A stretch of 64,000 bases of DNA from Paraburkholderia sp. BCC1884 (GTDB lineage: Bacteria > Pseudomonadota > Gammaproteobacteria > Burkholderiales > Burkholderiaceae): NCBI RefSeq assembly GCF_900996225.1, contig NZ_CAAJGL010000068.1, positions 930,001-994,000 on the forward strand, given 5' to 3'. The notes beneath the pieces were generated by a model. The model searched no databases. It worked only from the letters and a program-made list of their open reading frames with translations, and had not been told where the DNA came from. Shown here piece after piece: positions 24,688 to 33,085 of this stretch. Position numbers and translations under genes: made by a program. Each line of letters starts with the position of its first letter. The first letter of the stretch is position 1.

Positions 24688-25866
24688 CTACCTCAAGGCC
24701 GACGCAATCCAGCGCCCGGCGACGGCAGCAAGTTGTACCGGCACGGCATTGCCCAATTGACGCATGGCTTGGGACCACGAGCCCGGGATTTCGAATGTGT
24801 CGGGCAACCCTTGAAGTCGAGCAGCCTCCCGAACTGTGAAGTGACGAGTGGTTCCGTCGAGGTCCACCACCATGTTTTCGCCGCCAGGCACCCCGTGGAC
24901 GCCCGATTTGAGCGCCTTTGCGGGCTCGTCGACAAGACTGCCAGTGTGCCCCTCGTATTGTTTTCCTGCGCCACGTGGCTCATGCCCGCTCACTTTTGCT
25001 TGGAAAGACGGAGTGCCGAGACCTTGGAACGCATCACGACAGGTGAGCCATGCCGCTTCCTCAGTCGTGTGAGCTGCATCCGCTGACTCTAAAAACTTGG
25101 CACGTACGGTGCGCGAAATCGCGCCGTCGTCGGGGCGAGGGAGGTCGTGGCGCTCCCAGTATTCGCCTGTCGCCCACTTGTCGAGGGCAAGTCGCCGCTC
25201 GCTATGCGTCTTTTCTGGAAACTGCGGCAGGGTGCCGCAATCGGCGCGAACTCCGGCAACGAGGACCCGGTCGCGCTTCTGGGCAGCCCCGTAGTCCGCT
25301 GCATTGACTCGGACGAGAGTGACCTGGTACCTAGGGCCTCTAACAGACTGTTCGAAACCGCCTCGTTCGAGACGGAGGAGTATCTGGTCGAGGTATTCGC
25401 TGAATGCTGGTCGCAGTAGACCTTTCACGTTTTCGAATAGAAACGCCCGCGGCTGCATCTCGCGCACTGCGCGTATTGCTTCTGGCCACATGTCGCGCGC
25501 ATCGTCAGGCCCTGCAGCCCGACCGCCATTGGAGAACGGCTGACAGGGCGGCCCGCCGGCGACGAGGTCAACTCCGCGATAGTTGCCCCAGTCTATGCTC
25601 CTGACATCCGCTTCAATGATTTGCGGTGACTCGCTATCGTTGGTGTCCAGATAATTTGCGCGCAGCGTCACGCACGCTGCGGCGTTGAACTCTGCCATGG
25701 CCAAGTGGCGAAAGCCGGCACTTTCCAAGCCTTTCGCCATTCCGCCGCAGCCGGCAAACAGTTCGACGCATTCGAGACGACTGTGTAGCCCGTCAAACGG
25801 GGATTCACTTTCAACGCCGGCAACTGCGGGCGCATACTGCTTAATTTTGCCTTCGACGGAACGCAT
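24688..25866 (-). CDS. DNA (cytosine-5) methyltransferase, second type
   Basis: A 392-residue C5 methyltransferase, clearly different from the one at 8693. Motif I is VELFAGCGGMAKGLESAGF (34-52), motif IV is GGPPCQPFSNGG with catalytic Cys108, motif VI FENVKGLL, motif VIII GAAQKRDRVLV, and motifs IX-X lie near the end (REAARLQGLPDTFEI, RQLGNAVPVQLA). It has no restriction partner nearby, so it is probably an orphan that alters host or element methylation. The start ATG at 25866 follows a perfect inverted repeat by 2 bp and has no clear ribosome site, which is unusual and may reflect control of its expression. Confidence 0.93.
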   Translation of the reverse strand: MRSVEGKIKQYAPAVAGVESESPFDGLHSRLECVELFAGCGGMAKGLESAGFRHLAMAEFNAAACVTLRANYLDTNDSESPQIIEADVRSIDWGNYRGVDLVAGGPPCQPFSNGGRAAGPDDARDMWPEAIRAVREMQPRAFLFENVKGLLRPAFSEYLDQILLRLERGGFEQSVRGPRYQVTLVRVNAADYGAAQKRDRVLVAGVRADCGTLPQFPEKTHSERRLALDKWATGEYWERHDLPRPDDGAISRTVRAKFLESADAAHTTEEAAWLTCRDAFQGLGTPSFQAKVSGHEPRGAGKQYEGHTGSLVDEPAKALKSGVHGVPGGENMVVDLDGTTRHFTVREAARLQGLPDTFEIPGSWSQAMRQLGNAVPVQLAAVAGRWIASALR

Positions 25867-25868
25867 AA

Positions 25869-25892
25869 CACGAGCTCAAGTTAAAGCTCGTG
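25869..25892 (-). promoter_or_regulatory. Perfect inverted repeat at the methyltransferase start
   Basis: CACGAGCT-CAAGTTAA-AGCTCGTG: 8-bp arms and an 8-base loop, ending 2 bp before the ATG. In the transcript it would form a hairpin where the ribosome should bind; in DNA it would be a good dimer operator. Either could control the methyltransferase. Confidence 0.6.
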
Positions 25893-25935
25893 TAGGCGCG
25901 GCTTTTATCTGGGTAAGTGGCCGTCTGTTGCGTTA

Positions 25936-25963
25936 CGCAGCCCTTTCGCGAAAAGGGGCTGCG
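25936..25963. repeat. Long hairpin CGCAGCCC...GGGCTGCG
   Basis: Eight perfect base pairs plus several inner pairs around TTTCGCGAAAA. There is no T-run on either side, so it is not a standard terminator. Confidence 0.5.
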
Positions 25964-26475
25964 CCTCGACGGTGGTTGGCCGGCTAAGGAACGATTTGGT
26001 TGGGGCGGGAGCAGGACATCTACCTGGCCGCCGTTCAAGCCAACGGCAAACACGCTTGCTGCACACGCGGCAGGTGCGCCTTAGGGGCGAATGCCCCTGC
26101 GTCGAATCGCAACGCCGACATTCAGAAAACGCAACGCCGGCCGTTGTGGTGTAACGAAGAATCAAATCCAACAGCGGTACTTACGCATAAACCTTTTAGC
26201 CCGCTCTGCGATCTATGTTCCCGGTTTGCGGGAAACGTACTATTTCGGCGGTGTGTCCGCGTGAAACAAAGTGTTCAAGGGGTGGGGAGGAACCGCCGAA
26301 GCGCATGAAAATAGGTATGTGCAGGTTAAGGATTTACATATCTTCGTGAACCGCCAACATTGACTCCTGCAAACAAGGCGAAGGCGAGCTCCGCGGCAAA
26401 TGGTAGGATGCGAATAGAGACGGGTCGACTGTTCCGGCCTGTCGTTAGGCATCACCACGCTCTATAAGGACACGT

Positions 26476-26754
26476 ATGAACAAGCAGGAATTGATTGACG
26501 CTGTGGCCGGCACCACCGGTCAAGGCAAGGGGGTCACCGGCGAAACCATCGATGCATTCATCGAGGTTGTCACCAAGGCGATTTCTGACGGAGGCACCGT
26601 GCAGCTTATTGGTTTCGGATCGTTTTCGACTGGCAACAGAGCGGCAAGAGTCGGTCGTAACCCGGCCACTGGCGCAGAGATCCAGATTGCAGCTGCAAAG
26701 ACCGTTAAGTTCACGGCCGGCAAAGGCTTCAAAGACCGAGTAAACGGCAAGTAA
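26476..26754 (+). CDS. HU-type nucleoid protein (second copy)
   Basis: A 92-residue HU-family protein ([20 protein letters not shown]...) with the core [13 protein letters not shown] and arm [20 protein letters not shown]. It differs from the first copy mostly in helix 2 and at the C-terminus (GFKDRVNGK), so the two are diverged paralogues and not a recent duplication. The spacing from TAAGGA to ATG supports the start. It is divergent from the second C5 methyltransferase. Confidence 0.93.
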   Translation: MNKQELIDAVAGTTGQGKGVTGETIDAFIEVVTKAISDGGTVQLIGFGSFSTGNRAARVGRNPATGAEIQIAAAKTVKFTAGKGFKDRVNGK

Positions 26755-26956
26755 GTTTTAAGGCTGTGGGTCCGCGCCCGGATGGTTTGGCGCGGCCCGG
26801 TCGGGTGTCCAATCGTAAGCGGCGCTGGACGTCTCTATCGTTCAGGAATGGAATTCGTGCCATCAAGACAGCGGGGATTTCTCTGGCGTCGGAACTATTC
26901 TGGAATGTCTGATACCATCTCCCGGACTATATTCTCCTCGCGTTAAACACGTCCTC

Positions 26957-27421
26957 ATGCATCGCAATGCCTCCCGGTCGTTCGGCCGAACCGCATCCGG
27001 CTCAAGGCATTTGAGCAAACAGATGCTCTTGCCAATTTCTTGGCAGTCTGCCGCCGATATCGCGCTCCTGAATCATCTCGCGCTTGCGGTCTGTCGAGAA
27101 GGCAAAGGCAATTCGTATCTGATGAATGAGCTCGTGAAAACCGTCTATACGACGTACTACTTGCAACGGTCTGGTTTCGGTGATGCGTCTTTAGAGCTAT
27201 ATCGCCAGGCAGAAGCTGGTTTGGAGGATGCGCTCGCTCAGGCGAATCTCAAACAAATCTGGACGCTGGATCCGGAGGCAGCGAGTTCGCTAGAGGAAGT
27301 GTTAGCTCTGTATGACCGACAACTAGTGTCCGCTCCCGCCTGGATGTTTGTCGAGGCTCGGGAGCGGCTCGACTTATTCATTGCAAGCCCGGAGCACTCA
27401 CCGTTTTCTGGCAAAACTTGA
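26957..27421 (+). CDS. Conserved beta-proteobacterial protein, function unknown
   Basis: A 154-residue protein. Residues 22-150 fit a helical family that is widespread in Burkholderia and relatives and is sometimes labelled a Fis family regulator, although I see no Fis helix-turn-helix here. Marks of the family are IALLNHLALAVCREGKGN, LVKTVYTTYYLQRSGFG and LYDRQLVSAPAWMFVEARERL. The first 20 residues are basic and Ser-rich. Role unknown. Confidence 0.65.
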   Translation: MHRNASRSFGRTASGSRHLSKQMLLPISWQSAADIALLNHLALAVCREGKGNSYLMNELVKTVYTTYYLQRSGFGDASLELYRQAEAGLEDALAQANLKQIWTLDPEAASSLEEVLALYDRQLVSAPAWMFVEARERLDLFIASPEHSPFSGKT

Positions 27422-28230
27422 GATGCTATCTTTTCAATCGATTTCTATCTGGGATTGATAGTTGGCTGGAAAGCGGGTTGCGAAAGATCGCCGTAACTAA
27501 TTCGGACGATTGTTTGTTTTAACGTGCACAAATCTGCACATGCTGATTATCGTTACAGGACAAACAGTTGTCCCTGCAGATGGGCTCGAAGTTAATCACG
27601 ATGACCACCTACAGTCCGGTCGGCAAGCCCCGGTCTCTCCTGTCAATGCCAGCGCCGCATCGTCCGTACCGGTAGGCCCAATTGGTCTGCTGCTTCGCTG
27701 CCTGACAAGAGTCGCATCCAGTATCTCCATAAGATATGCCGTGTAGACTCCTTTTTCTAAACACCGTGGCCAGGTTTGTATAACCTCTGCTGCGCAACTG
27801 AGAACCCTCGACTAAGCGATCGACGTGCTCCAGTCCTCAGCCTACGGCTGACGCCCTGGACGCGGGAAGGACGCGGACTCCTTCTGCAAGAAGGCGACAT
27901 CGTGCCGTGAAAATAGTATCCGTCGAGCTAACTTCGCGAGGAAGATGTACGGCCGGGGCATCTCTCTCTTTCTTTGACCCGCTAAGTTCTCGTCGTGTAA
28001 AAACTTACATGCTCATCGCCTTCGTGTTCCGGTATTGCACAGGACAGAGCACTAGCAGTGCGGGCGAAGTAGGTGGTCGTCAACATCGACGATTCGACAA
28101 TATTGGGGAACTAGGGTTTGGTGATGTGCGCGACACAGTGAAAAATAGCTTGTGTTGGGCCTGAATCCATAGCAATGAGATCCTCATACGTGGCATAGTT
28201 CGATTGTCATCAACGACAGGGAGAAGTGGA
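27422..28230. other. Gap of about 800 bp with gene remnants
   Basis: No intact gene is seen. It contains the MerR-type remnant at 27643-27717, a 6-bp hairpin TCAGCC-TAC-GGCTGA at 27837-27851, and the promoter region of the H-NS-like gene. Confidence 0.45.
27643..27717 (-). pseudogene. MerR-type helix-turn-helix remnant with nonsense codon
   Basis: From ATG 27717 the minus strand reads MRLLSGSEAADQLGLPVRTM then RRWH and TGA. This is the DNA-binding start of an IS607-type recombinase or MerR regulator. Compared with the related remnant at 8587-8637, where the codon is CGA (Arg), the TGA looks like a C-to-T nonsense mutation. Confidence 0.6.
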
Positions 28231-29082
28231 ATGGCGACATTAGAACAAATCCAGGCAAAACTGAAGAAACTACAGGCGCAGGCAGAAGTAATGCTCGCAA
28301 AAAAATCGCAGACCGCAATCGACAAAATAAGAGAGTTGATGCTTGAGCATGGTTTGACTACTGCGGACATTGAAGCAAAAGCGAAGGTCGCTCGGGAAGG
28401 GAAAACTTTGAGAGGAGCGGCGTCGAAAATTGGGAAAGTTACTTCCAGCGTTCAGGCAAAGGGCACACCCAAATATCAACACCCCAAGACCGGAGCAACG
28501 TGGAGTGGCCACGGACGTGCGCCGGCGTGGATTTCTGAGGCAAAGGATCGCACCAAATTCTTGATTGGAGGTACGGTTAACTCGGGCGCCGTTAATGAAA
28601 GACGTCCTGCAGAGAAGACCACAGCGCGCTCAGTTTCGGGTAAGGGGCAACCGAAAGGCCCGCAACCAGCGATGTACCGCGACCCAAAGTCTGGAGCGAC
28701 ATGGAGTGGCCGCGGACGCGCACCGGCTTGGCTTGGTGCAAATCGTGGCAAGTTCCTGATTGAAGGCGCAGCCGACGAAGTGAAGGTGACGAGCACAGGC
28801 ACGACAGCTAAGCCTAAGACTGTTCGAGCTACGAAGGCAATGGTCGAGAAGAGTGTGGCCAAAAAAATCGTTGCGAAGAAAGCTGCGTTAAAAAAGGTGG
28901 CGAATGCAAAAAAGTCGACGGTCGTGAAGGTGTCGGCTAAGAAATCCGCAGCTACGCCTCTTGCAAAGGGAAGGGCGGTCAAGAAATCACCCGGACGACC
29001 GGCGGCTGTGAATAAGGCCGTCGCAACCACTGAAACTGTCCCCGCTGTGCCGGAAATCGCGGCCGCCGAAGTAACCGGCTAA
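28231..29082 (+). CDS. H-NS family protein with two DNA-binding repeats and a lysine-rich tail
   Basis: A 283-residue xenogeneic-silencer-like protein. Residues 1-60 are the coiled-coil oligomerisation part (MATLEQIQAKLKKLQAQAEV...). Two copies of the H-NS DNA-binding motif follow: YQHPKTGATWSGHGRAPAW (82-100) and YRDPKSGATWSGRGRAPAW (149-167). The C-terminal 95 residues are Lys/Ala-rich like histone H1, with an extra AT-hook-like SPGRPA at 253-258. Usual Burkholderia H-NS proteins are about 100 residues with one motif. The start MATLEQ (28231) has AGAAG upstream. It probably silences the AT-rich foreign genes of the island. Confidence 0.92.
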   Translation: MATLEQIQAKLKKLQAQAEVMLAKKSQTAIDKIRELMLEHGLTTADIEAKAKVAREGKTLRGAASKIGKVTSSVQAKGTPKYQHPKTGATWSGHGRAPAWISEAKDRTKFLIGGTVNSGAVNERRPAEKTTARSVSGKGQPKGPQPAMYRDPKSGATWSGRGRAPAWLGANRGKFLIEGAADEVKVTSTGTTAKPKTVRATKAMVEKSVAKKIVAKKAALKKVANAKKSTVVKVSAKKSAATPLAKGRAVKKSPGRPAAVNKAVATTETVPAVPEIAAAEVTG

Positions 29083-29089
29083 CCGGCCG

Positions 29090-29560
29090 GAGTGGCGTTT
29101 GTGGACGGGGACTCAACTTCCCGTCCAACCGTCTCGTTTTGGTCGGTACTAACTTTGACGTATATATTGCGATCTGCCTTTGGCGGACGTACGAGCCGCG
29201 CAAACAGGAAGCATTCTTTCTCCAAGGTGACGACTCCCAGCCGCAAGATGTTCACTGCGTGGTCAATGTCGCCGTAGTTGCACGTCACGCTTGAAGCAAG
29301 CCAATTCTTCTGTTCTTGGACTTTTCGGGTCTTTCGAGCCCGTGCACTTTTACAGCGTTGCAGTTCTGGATGGGTACGCTGCTTCGGCTTTATCGAATCA
29401 GGCGTCTGTGCAGTGCAACATAGTTCGGAGCACGCTCTCGCCGGTATCGAGCGCCAACTTTGCAATCCGAGTCCAAAGGTCGGTACGTTCGCGTTGCCCG
29501 TGAAGATGCCCCGCATTCCACCGCGAGAGGCACGTAACGCTTGTGGGTTTGACCTCCCGT
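29090..29560 (-). pseudogene. Possible degraded TnpB remnant
   Basis: On the minus strand the phrase VTCNYGDIDHAVNILRLGV near 29222-29280 resembles the end of TnpB proteins (Cys, then a D-x-D-x-A-x-N-I-L pattern). Upstream codons up to about 29560 hold stops or shifts in each frame. The call is weaker than the remnant at 22651. Confidence 0.4.
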
Positions 29561-29663
29561 GAATAAAGCTAATACCTATTCATATCAAAAACTTTTTGAC
29601 AGAGAAACTTTACGTTCGATATGTTTGCTATGCCGTTGGCGCAAGAACTGTTATTCGTGGGCT

Positions 29664-29680
29664 GCCAGCCTTCGGCTGGC
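29664..29680. repeat. Perfect hairpin GCCAGCC-TTC-GGCTGGC
   Basis: Seven-base arms and a three-base loop. It could be the folded end of an IS200/IS605-type element whose TnpB remnant lies to the left, or a weak terminator. Confidence 0.45.
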
Positions 29681-29974
29681 GGTGGCGTCTTCGACGCCTG
29701 TTTGCCAAGGATGTGCCTGGCTGTCAAAGTTAACGTGCGCGGCGCTTGACCTCTGAGCAGGCACCTCTGTGTTCCGGCTTATGAAGCGCCGTTCGTCGAT
29801 TTCACCGGCATCAGGATGCTAGCGTCAAGGCTTCGTCGGTTCGATGCGGTCTCGCGTTGCCTGCGCGCGATGGGTCATTCGTCAGTAAAGGTGCTCTGAC
29901 ACAGGCACGGTGACGCGCCGGCGCCGCACGCCTACCGTAGCGGTTTCTCGAGTCGGCCCGTAACCAGGTCGCGC

Positions 29975-30195
29975 AGTGTCAGGCGCTGTATCTGTGAAGA
30001 GGCTTCTGGCTGTTCGCCGTGAACGGCACGACATTGCGCGCGACCGACGGCACCGCCAATCGGGATCATTTCAGTGCCTTGGCGTGCATACAGGGGAGGG
30101 TGGGCGCTATCGCAAGTCGCGAGCTGTGACGTTCATCGCAATTCCCGACCCGTACGACAACCGGAGTCAATGCAAACGACTTAACGTCGACCGTT
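29975..30195 (+). pseudogene. IS4-family transposase fragment
   Basis: The plus strand reads FWLFAVNGTTLRATDGTANR then DHFSALA, matching the first Asp region of IS4 transposases (V-D-G-T-T-L-R-V-x-D-T), with the catalytic Asp position now Asn. After a frame change it reads GRYRKSRAVTFIAIPDPYDN, like the next IS4 block. The rest is missing. Confidence 0.5.
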
Positions 30196-30285
30196 CCGCT
30201 ATAGGCGAACATCCCGATGATGCAGTCCGCTCAAGACGCGACGGCACGGTTGGCTCTCGCCCCCGGAGGTTTGAAGCGAGGTGCG

Positions 30286-31116
30286 TCAGACGCCGCGGGC
30301 GTCAGACGACGATCTGAAATGGAGATAGGCGAGCCGGGCTGCGTAATCAAGCGAAAAGCCGATGGCGCCGATGATGACGATAACCGCCGTCAGTTCTGAG
30401 TATGCGAGCCTGTCTCTGGTGTCTAAGACAAGATAACCAAGTCCTGCGCTGACGCCAAGCATCTCTGCCGGGACGAGAACAATCCAGAGGATACCAATCG
30501 ACAGACGCAAGCCTGTGAGGACGTGCGAGGCGATTCCCGGTAGGTAGACGTGCCAAAGCATCTCAAACCTGGTCGCAGCCAGACTTTCGCCCAACTGTAT
30601 CCAGCGCCTATCGATATGAGCGACGCCGGAGGCGGTGCTCATTATTAGTGGCCAGACCGCTGCGAATGTCAGCAGGAAATAGACAGGGCGGTCGCCCACA
30701 CCGAGCGACATTACCGCAATCGGCATCCATGAAAGAGGCGACACCATCCGCAGAAACTGCAATGTGGGCGATAGGGTTCGTTCAAGCCATCGGAAGTGAC
30801 CTATCAGGAAGCCGATTGGTATGCCAATGACAAGGGCAAAGACAAGTCCCACCGCAATACGTCGTAGGCTCACAAGCGCATGTTCCAGGAGCCGCTCGTC
30901 GACAATTAGAGTAGGAAGCGCCTGAGCCGCTTTTACAGGCGAGAACTGGGCTGCCATCCCAGAGTCAGCCGCAAGCAGGCGTATAGCCAACCACCAAAGC
31001 GCGACGACCGCCACAAGTCCGGCTGTGCCTGCCAAAGCCGTTTTTAGCCAGTTACGTCGAACCGCAGACGGCGCATCCCTAGCACCTGACGCGTTTCTGA
31101 TGGGGAGACTAGACAA
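30286..31116 (-). CDS. ABC transporter permease (nitrate/sulfonate/taurine type)
   Basis: A 276-residue inner-membrane permease of the SsuC/TauC/NrtB group. It has about six membrane helices and the cytoplasmic loop that contacts the ATPase (QLGESLAATRFEMLWHVYLPGIASHVLTGLR; E-A-A---G-type EAA motif). It starts at TTG 31116 with GGAGA eight bases upstream, overlapping the end of the binding-protein gene by 8 bp. It is the last gene of the operon. Substrate is probably a small oxyanion or organic sulfonate/nitrogen compound, but cannot be fixed from sequence. Confidence 0.88.
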   Translation of the reverse strand: MSSLPIRNASGARDAPSAVRRNWLKTALAGTAGLVAVVALWWLAIRLLAADSGMAAQFSPVKAAQALPTLIVDERLLEHALVSLRRIAVGLVFALVIGIPIGFLIGHFRWLERTLSPTLQFLRMVSPLSWMPIAVMSLGVGDRPVYFLLTFAAVWPLIMSTASGVAHIDRRWIQLGESLAATRFEMLWHVYLPGIASHVLTGLRLSIGILWIVLVPAEMLGVSAGLGYLVLDTRDRLAYSELTAVIVIIGAIGFSLDYAARLAYLHFRSSSDARGV

Positions 31117-32284
31117 CTACCGTCTCCTGGCGGGAGAACGAATTCGACAAGCCGAACGTCTGCATCCCACCGACGGACGCGATGCTCTGCTTGACGAAGC
31201 GATCGTCGACGAGGTCGTGGGCCGCGAAGGTTGGATCGAGCTTCGTGATGAACTGGGTATCTCCCTCAACCTGAGTGACCTTCAGGCGGCGAACAAGCTC
31301 CTCTGTGTAGGAGGGGTAGGGATACGGCTGAAAGTCAATTCGCTTCTCGTGCCAGTCTGGATGGATGATTGACCGATCTGCCAGATAGCGACCTTCTTCG
31401 CTCGTCTGGGGGGCAATAACGCGTGAGAGCAGCGGTGCCGGATGGGGTGTGTAACGGTTCTTGCCTTCCTTGGAGAGAAGTCGGGCGGCCTCTTCAGGAT
31501 TGGCGCGCGTCCAAACCTGGGCTTTTACGAGGGCATCGACTACTTTCTGCGACCACGCCGGGCGCCCGTTGAGATCACGCTCGTGCATGAAAACCACGCA
31601 GCAAGCGTGGTCACGCCAAACGTCACCGGTGAATCGAAGGACTTTGCCAACCTTCAGGTTCTCTACGGCCGCATTGAAAGGCTCGGCAACGATGAAACCC
31701 GCAATTTGCTGAGACGCTAAAGCCGGCGGCATGTCAGACGGGGACATCACCACCAGGCTAACTTCATTCGGTTTCAATGCCCCCGACTTTTTCAGAACGG
31801 GGGTGAGGCCTTCTGCGCGGAGCATATCCTGCAAAACCACGTTATGTACGGAATACCAGAACGGAACTGCCACTGTTTTGCCTCCAAGATCCGACATCTT
31901 GTTTATTTCGGGCAATACAGTCAGAGCAGAACCGTTGATGTGATTCCATGCAACGACTTTCGCGGGCGCCTGGCTTCCGTACCTCGCCCAGATTGTCAGT
32001 GGCGACAGCAGATGAACGACATTGACCTGCCCAGAGAGGAACGCTTCAACGAGTTGTGCCCAGCTCCGCAACAACGTTGGTTTCTCTGCCGCAATCCCAG
32101 AGGCTTCAAAATAACCGTTGTTATGTGCTACGAGGAGAGGGGTTGCGTCGGTGATCGGCAGATATCCGATACGTACTGGAGCATCTGGTTCTGTAGCAGC
32201 TCGGGCGTCGAGCGCACGTATGAGAGGTGCCGCACCGGCAACGGTGAAAATCGACGCGAGTTTTAGCCACTCTCGTCGGGACAT
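31109..32284 (-). CDS. ABC transporter substrate-binding protein, NrtA/SsuA-like
   Basis: A periplasmic binding protein of about 391 residues. The start MSRREWLKLASIFTVAGAAP holds a Tat-type motif (SRREWLKL) and a hydrophobic stretch, then AlaArgAla-Ala cleavage; the ATG at 32299 is less likely. The mature part has RIGYLPITDATPLLVAHNNG and, later, LGGKTVAVPFWYSVHNVVL and VAEPFNAAV, typical of the nitrate/sulfonate/taurine and NMT1-like group. It lies between the ATPase and permease genes. It has several Cys and Trp in the ligand region (WRDHACCVVFMHE), as in nitrate-type proteins. Confidence 0.87.
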   Translation of the reverse strand: MSRREWLKLASIFTVAGAAPLIRALDARAATEPDAPVRIGYLPITDATPLLVAHNNGYFEASGIAAEKPTLLRSWAQLVEAFLSGQVNVVHLLSPLTIWARYGSQAPAKVVAWNHINGSALTVLPEINKMSDLGGKTVAVPFWYSVHNVVLQDMLRAEGLTPVLKKSGALKPNEVSLVVMSPSDMPPALASQQIAGFIVAEPFNAAVENLKVGKVLRFTGDVWRDHACCVVFMHERDLNGRPAWSQKVVDALVKAQVWTRANPEEAARLLSKEGKNRYTPHPAPLLSRVIAPQTSEEGRYLADRSIIHPDWHEKRIDFQPYPYPSYTEELVRRLKVTQVEGDTQFITKLDPTFAAHDLVDDRFVKQSIASVGGMQTFGLSNSFSRQETVVV

Positions 32285-32323
32285 TGGAGCTTGGCACATT
32301 AGTGGTCATTCCTTCTGTTATGG

Positions 32324-33085
32324 TCAGGCTGCGTGCGCCATGGATGTCTGGAGAGCTTGCAGTATCTCGATCCGGAGACGGCCAAGCGCCTCAATGTGGG
32401 CGTCGCGTGGCTCCGGTATGTCGAGCACCCACTGCTCAATAAGCGTTCCGGATGTCCCTAATAGAATCACCCGGTCAGAGACCAGGAGGGCCTCGTCTAT
32501 GTCATGCGTCACAATGACCGTCGCCGCCCCGGTATCCCGAACGACCTTGACGAGCAACTTCTGCATGTCGGCTCTCGTGACCTCGTCGAGCGCACCAAAT
32601 GGCTCATCCAGCAGCAACGTACCTGGCTCACGTGCAAGGCATCGGGCAAGCGCCGCCCGTTGAGCCATGCCGCCGGAGAGCTGGGAGGGCATATAACGCC
32701 CAGTCTGAAGTAGACTCACTTCGTTTAATGCCGCAATTACACGCTCCCTACGAATTGCGCGTGGAAGTTTTTCTTGGCGGGCGAAACCCAGACCGAAACC
32801 GACGTTCTGCTCGACGTTCAACCATGGCAGCAGACAGGCGTCCTGGAATGCCAGTGCGACATCTGGGCGCGGACCCGACACAATCTCGCCTTTGATACGC
32901 ATTTGCCCCGATGTCGGCTTGAGCAGACCGGCCACGATTCGCAACAACGTTGATTTGCCCGATCCGCTAGGCCCGAGGATTGAGACAAGCTCGCCGGCGC
33001 GTACCGCCAGATTGATTCTGTCCAGCACGTTTTTGCCGGAATATTCGAGCGATATATCTAGAATTTCAATGAGGGCCGTACTCAT
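32324..33085 (-). CDS. ABC transporter ATP-binding protein
   Basis: A 253-residue ATPase of the SsuB/TauB/NrtD group. Walker A GPSGSGKST (about 38-46), Q-loop ALAFQDACLLPW, signature LSGGMAQRAALARCL, Walker B LLLDEPFGALD and switch His in VIVTHDIDEAL are all present. The start overlaps the stop of the flavoprotein gene by 4 bp (ATGA), so translation is coupled. Confidence 0.93.
   Translation of the reverse strand: MSTALIEILDISLEYSGKNVLDRINLAVRAGELVSILGPSGSGKSTLLRIVAGLLKPTSGQMRIKGEIVSGPRPDVALAFQDACLLPWLNVEQNVGFGLGFARQEKLPRAIRRERVIAALNEVSLLQTGRYMPSQLSGGMAQRAALARCLAREPGTLLLDEPFGALDEVTRADMQKLLVKVVRDTGAATVIVTHDIDEALLVSDRVILLGTSGTLIEQWVLDIPEPRDAHIEALGRLRIEILQALQTSMAHAA

Larger units (their letters stand above)
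25867..26475. other. Gap of about 600 bp upstream of the second methyltransferase
   Basis: No gene is supported. It holds the operator-like repeat at 25869-25892, the long hairpin at 25936-25963, and presumably divergent promoters for the methyltransferase and the second HU gene. Confidence 0.5.
29561..30285. other. Gap of about 725 bp with IS debris
   Basis: Contains a perfect hairpin at 29664-29680 and the IS4-type fragment at about 29975-30195. No intact gene is seen. It separates the mobile island from the metabolic genes on the right. Confidence 0.5.

Noticed and set aside
29664..29680. Rho-independent terminator of the H-NS-like gene
   Set aside because: It is about 580 bp after the stop codon and has no T-run.
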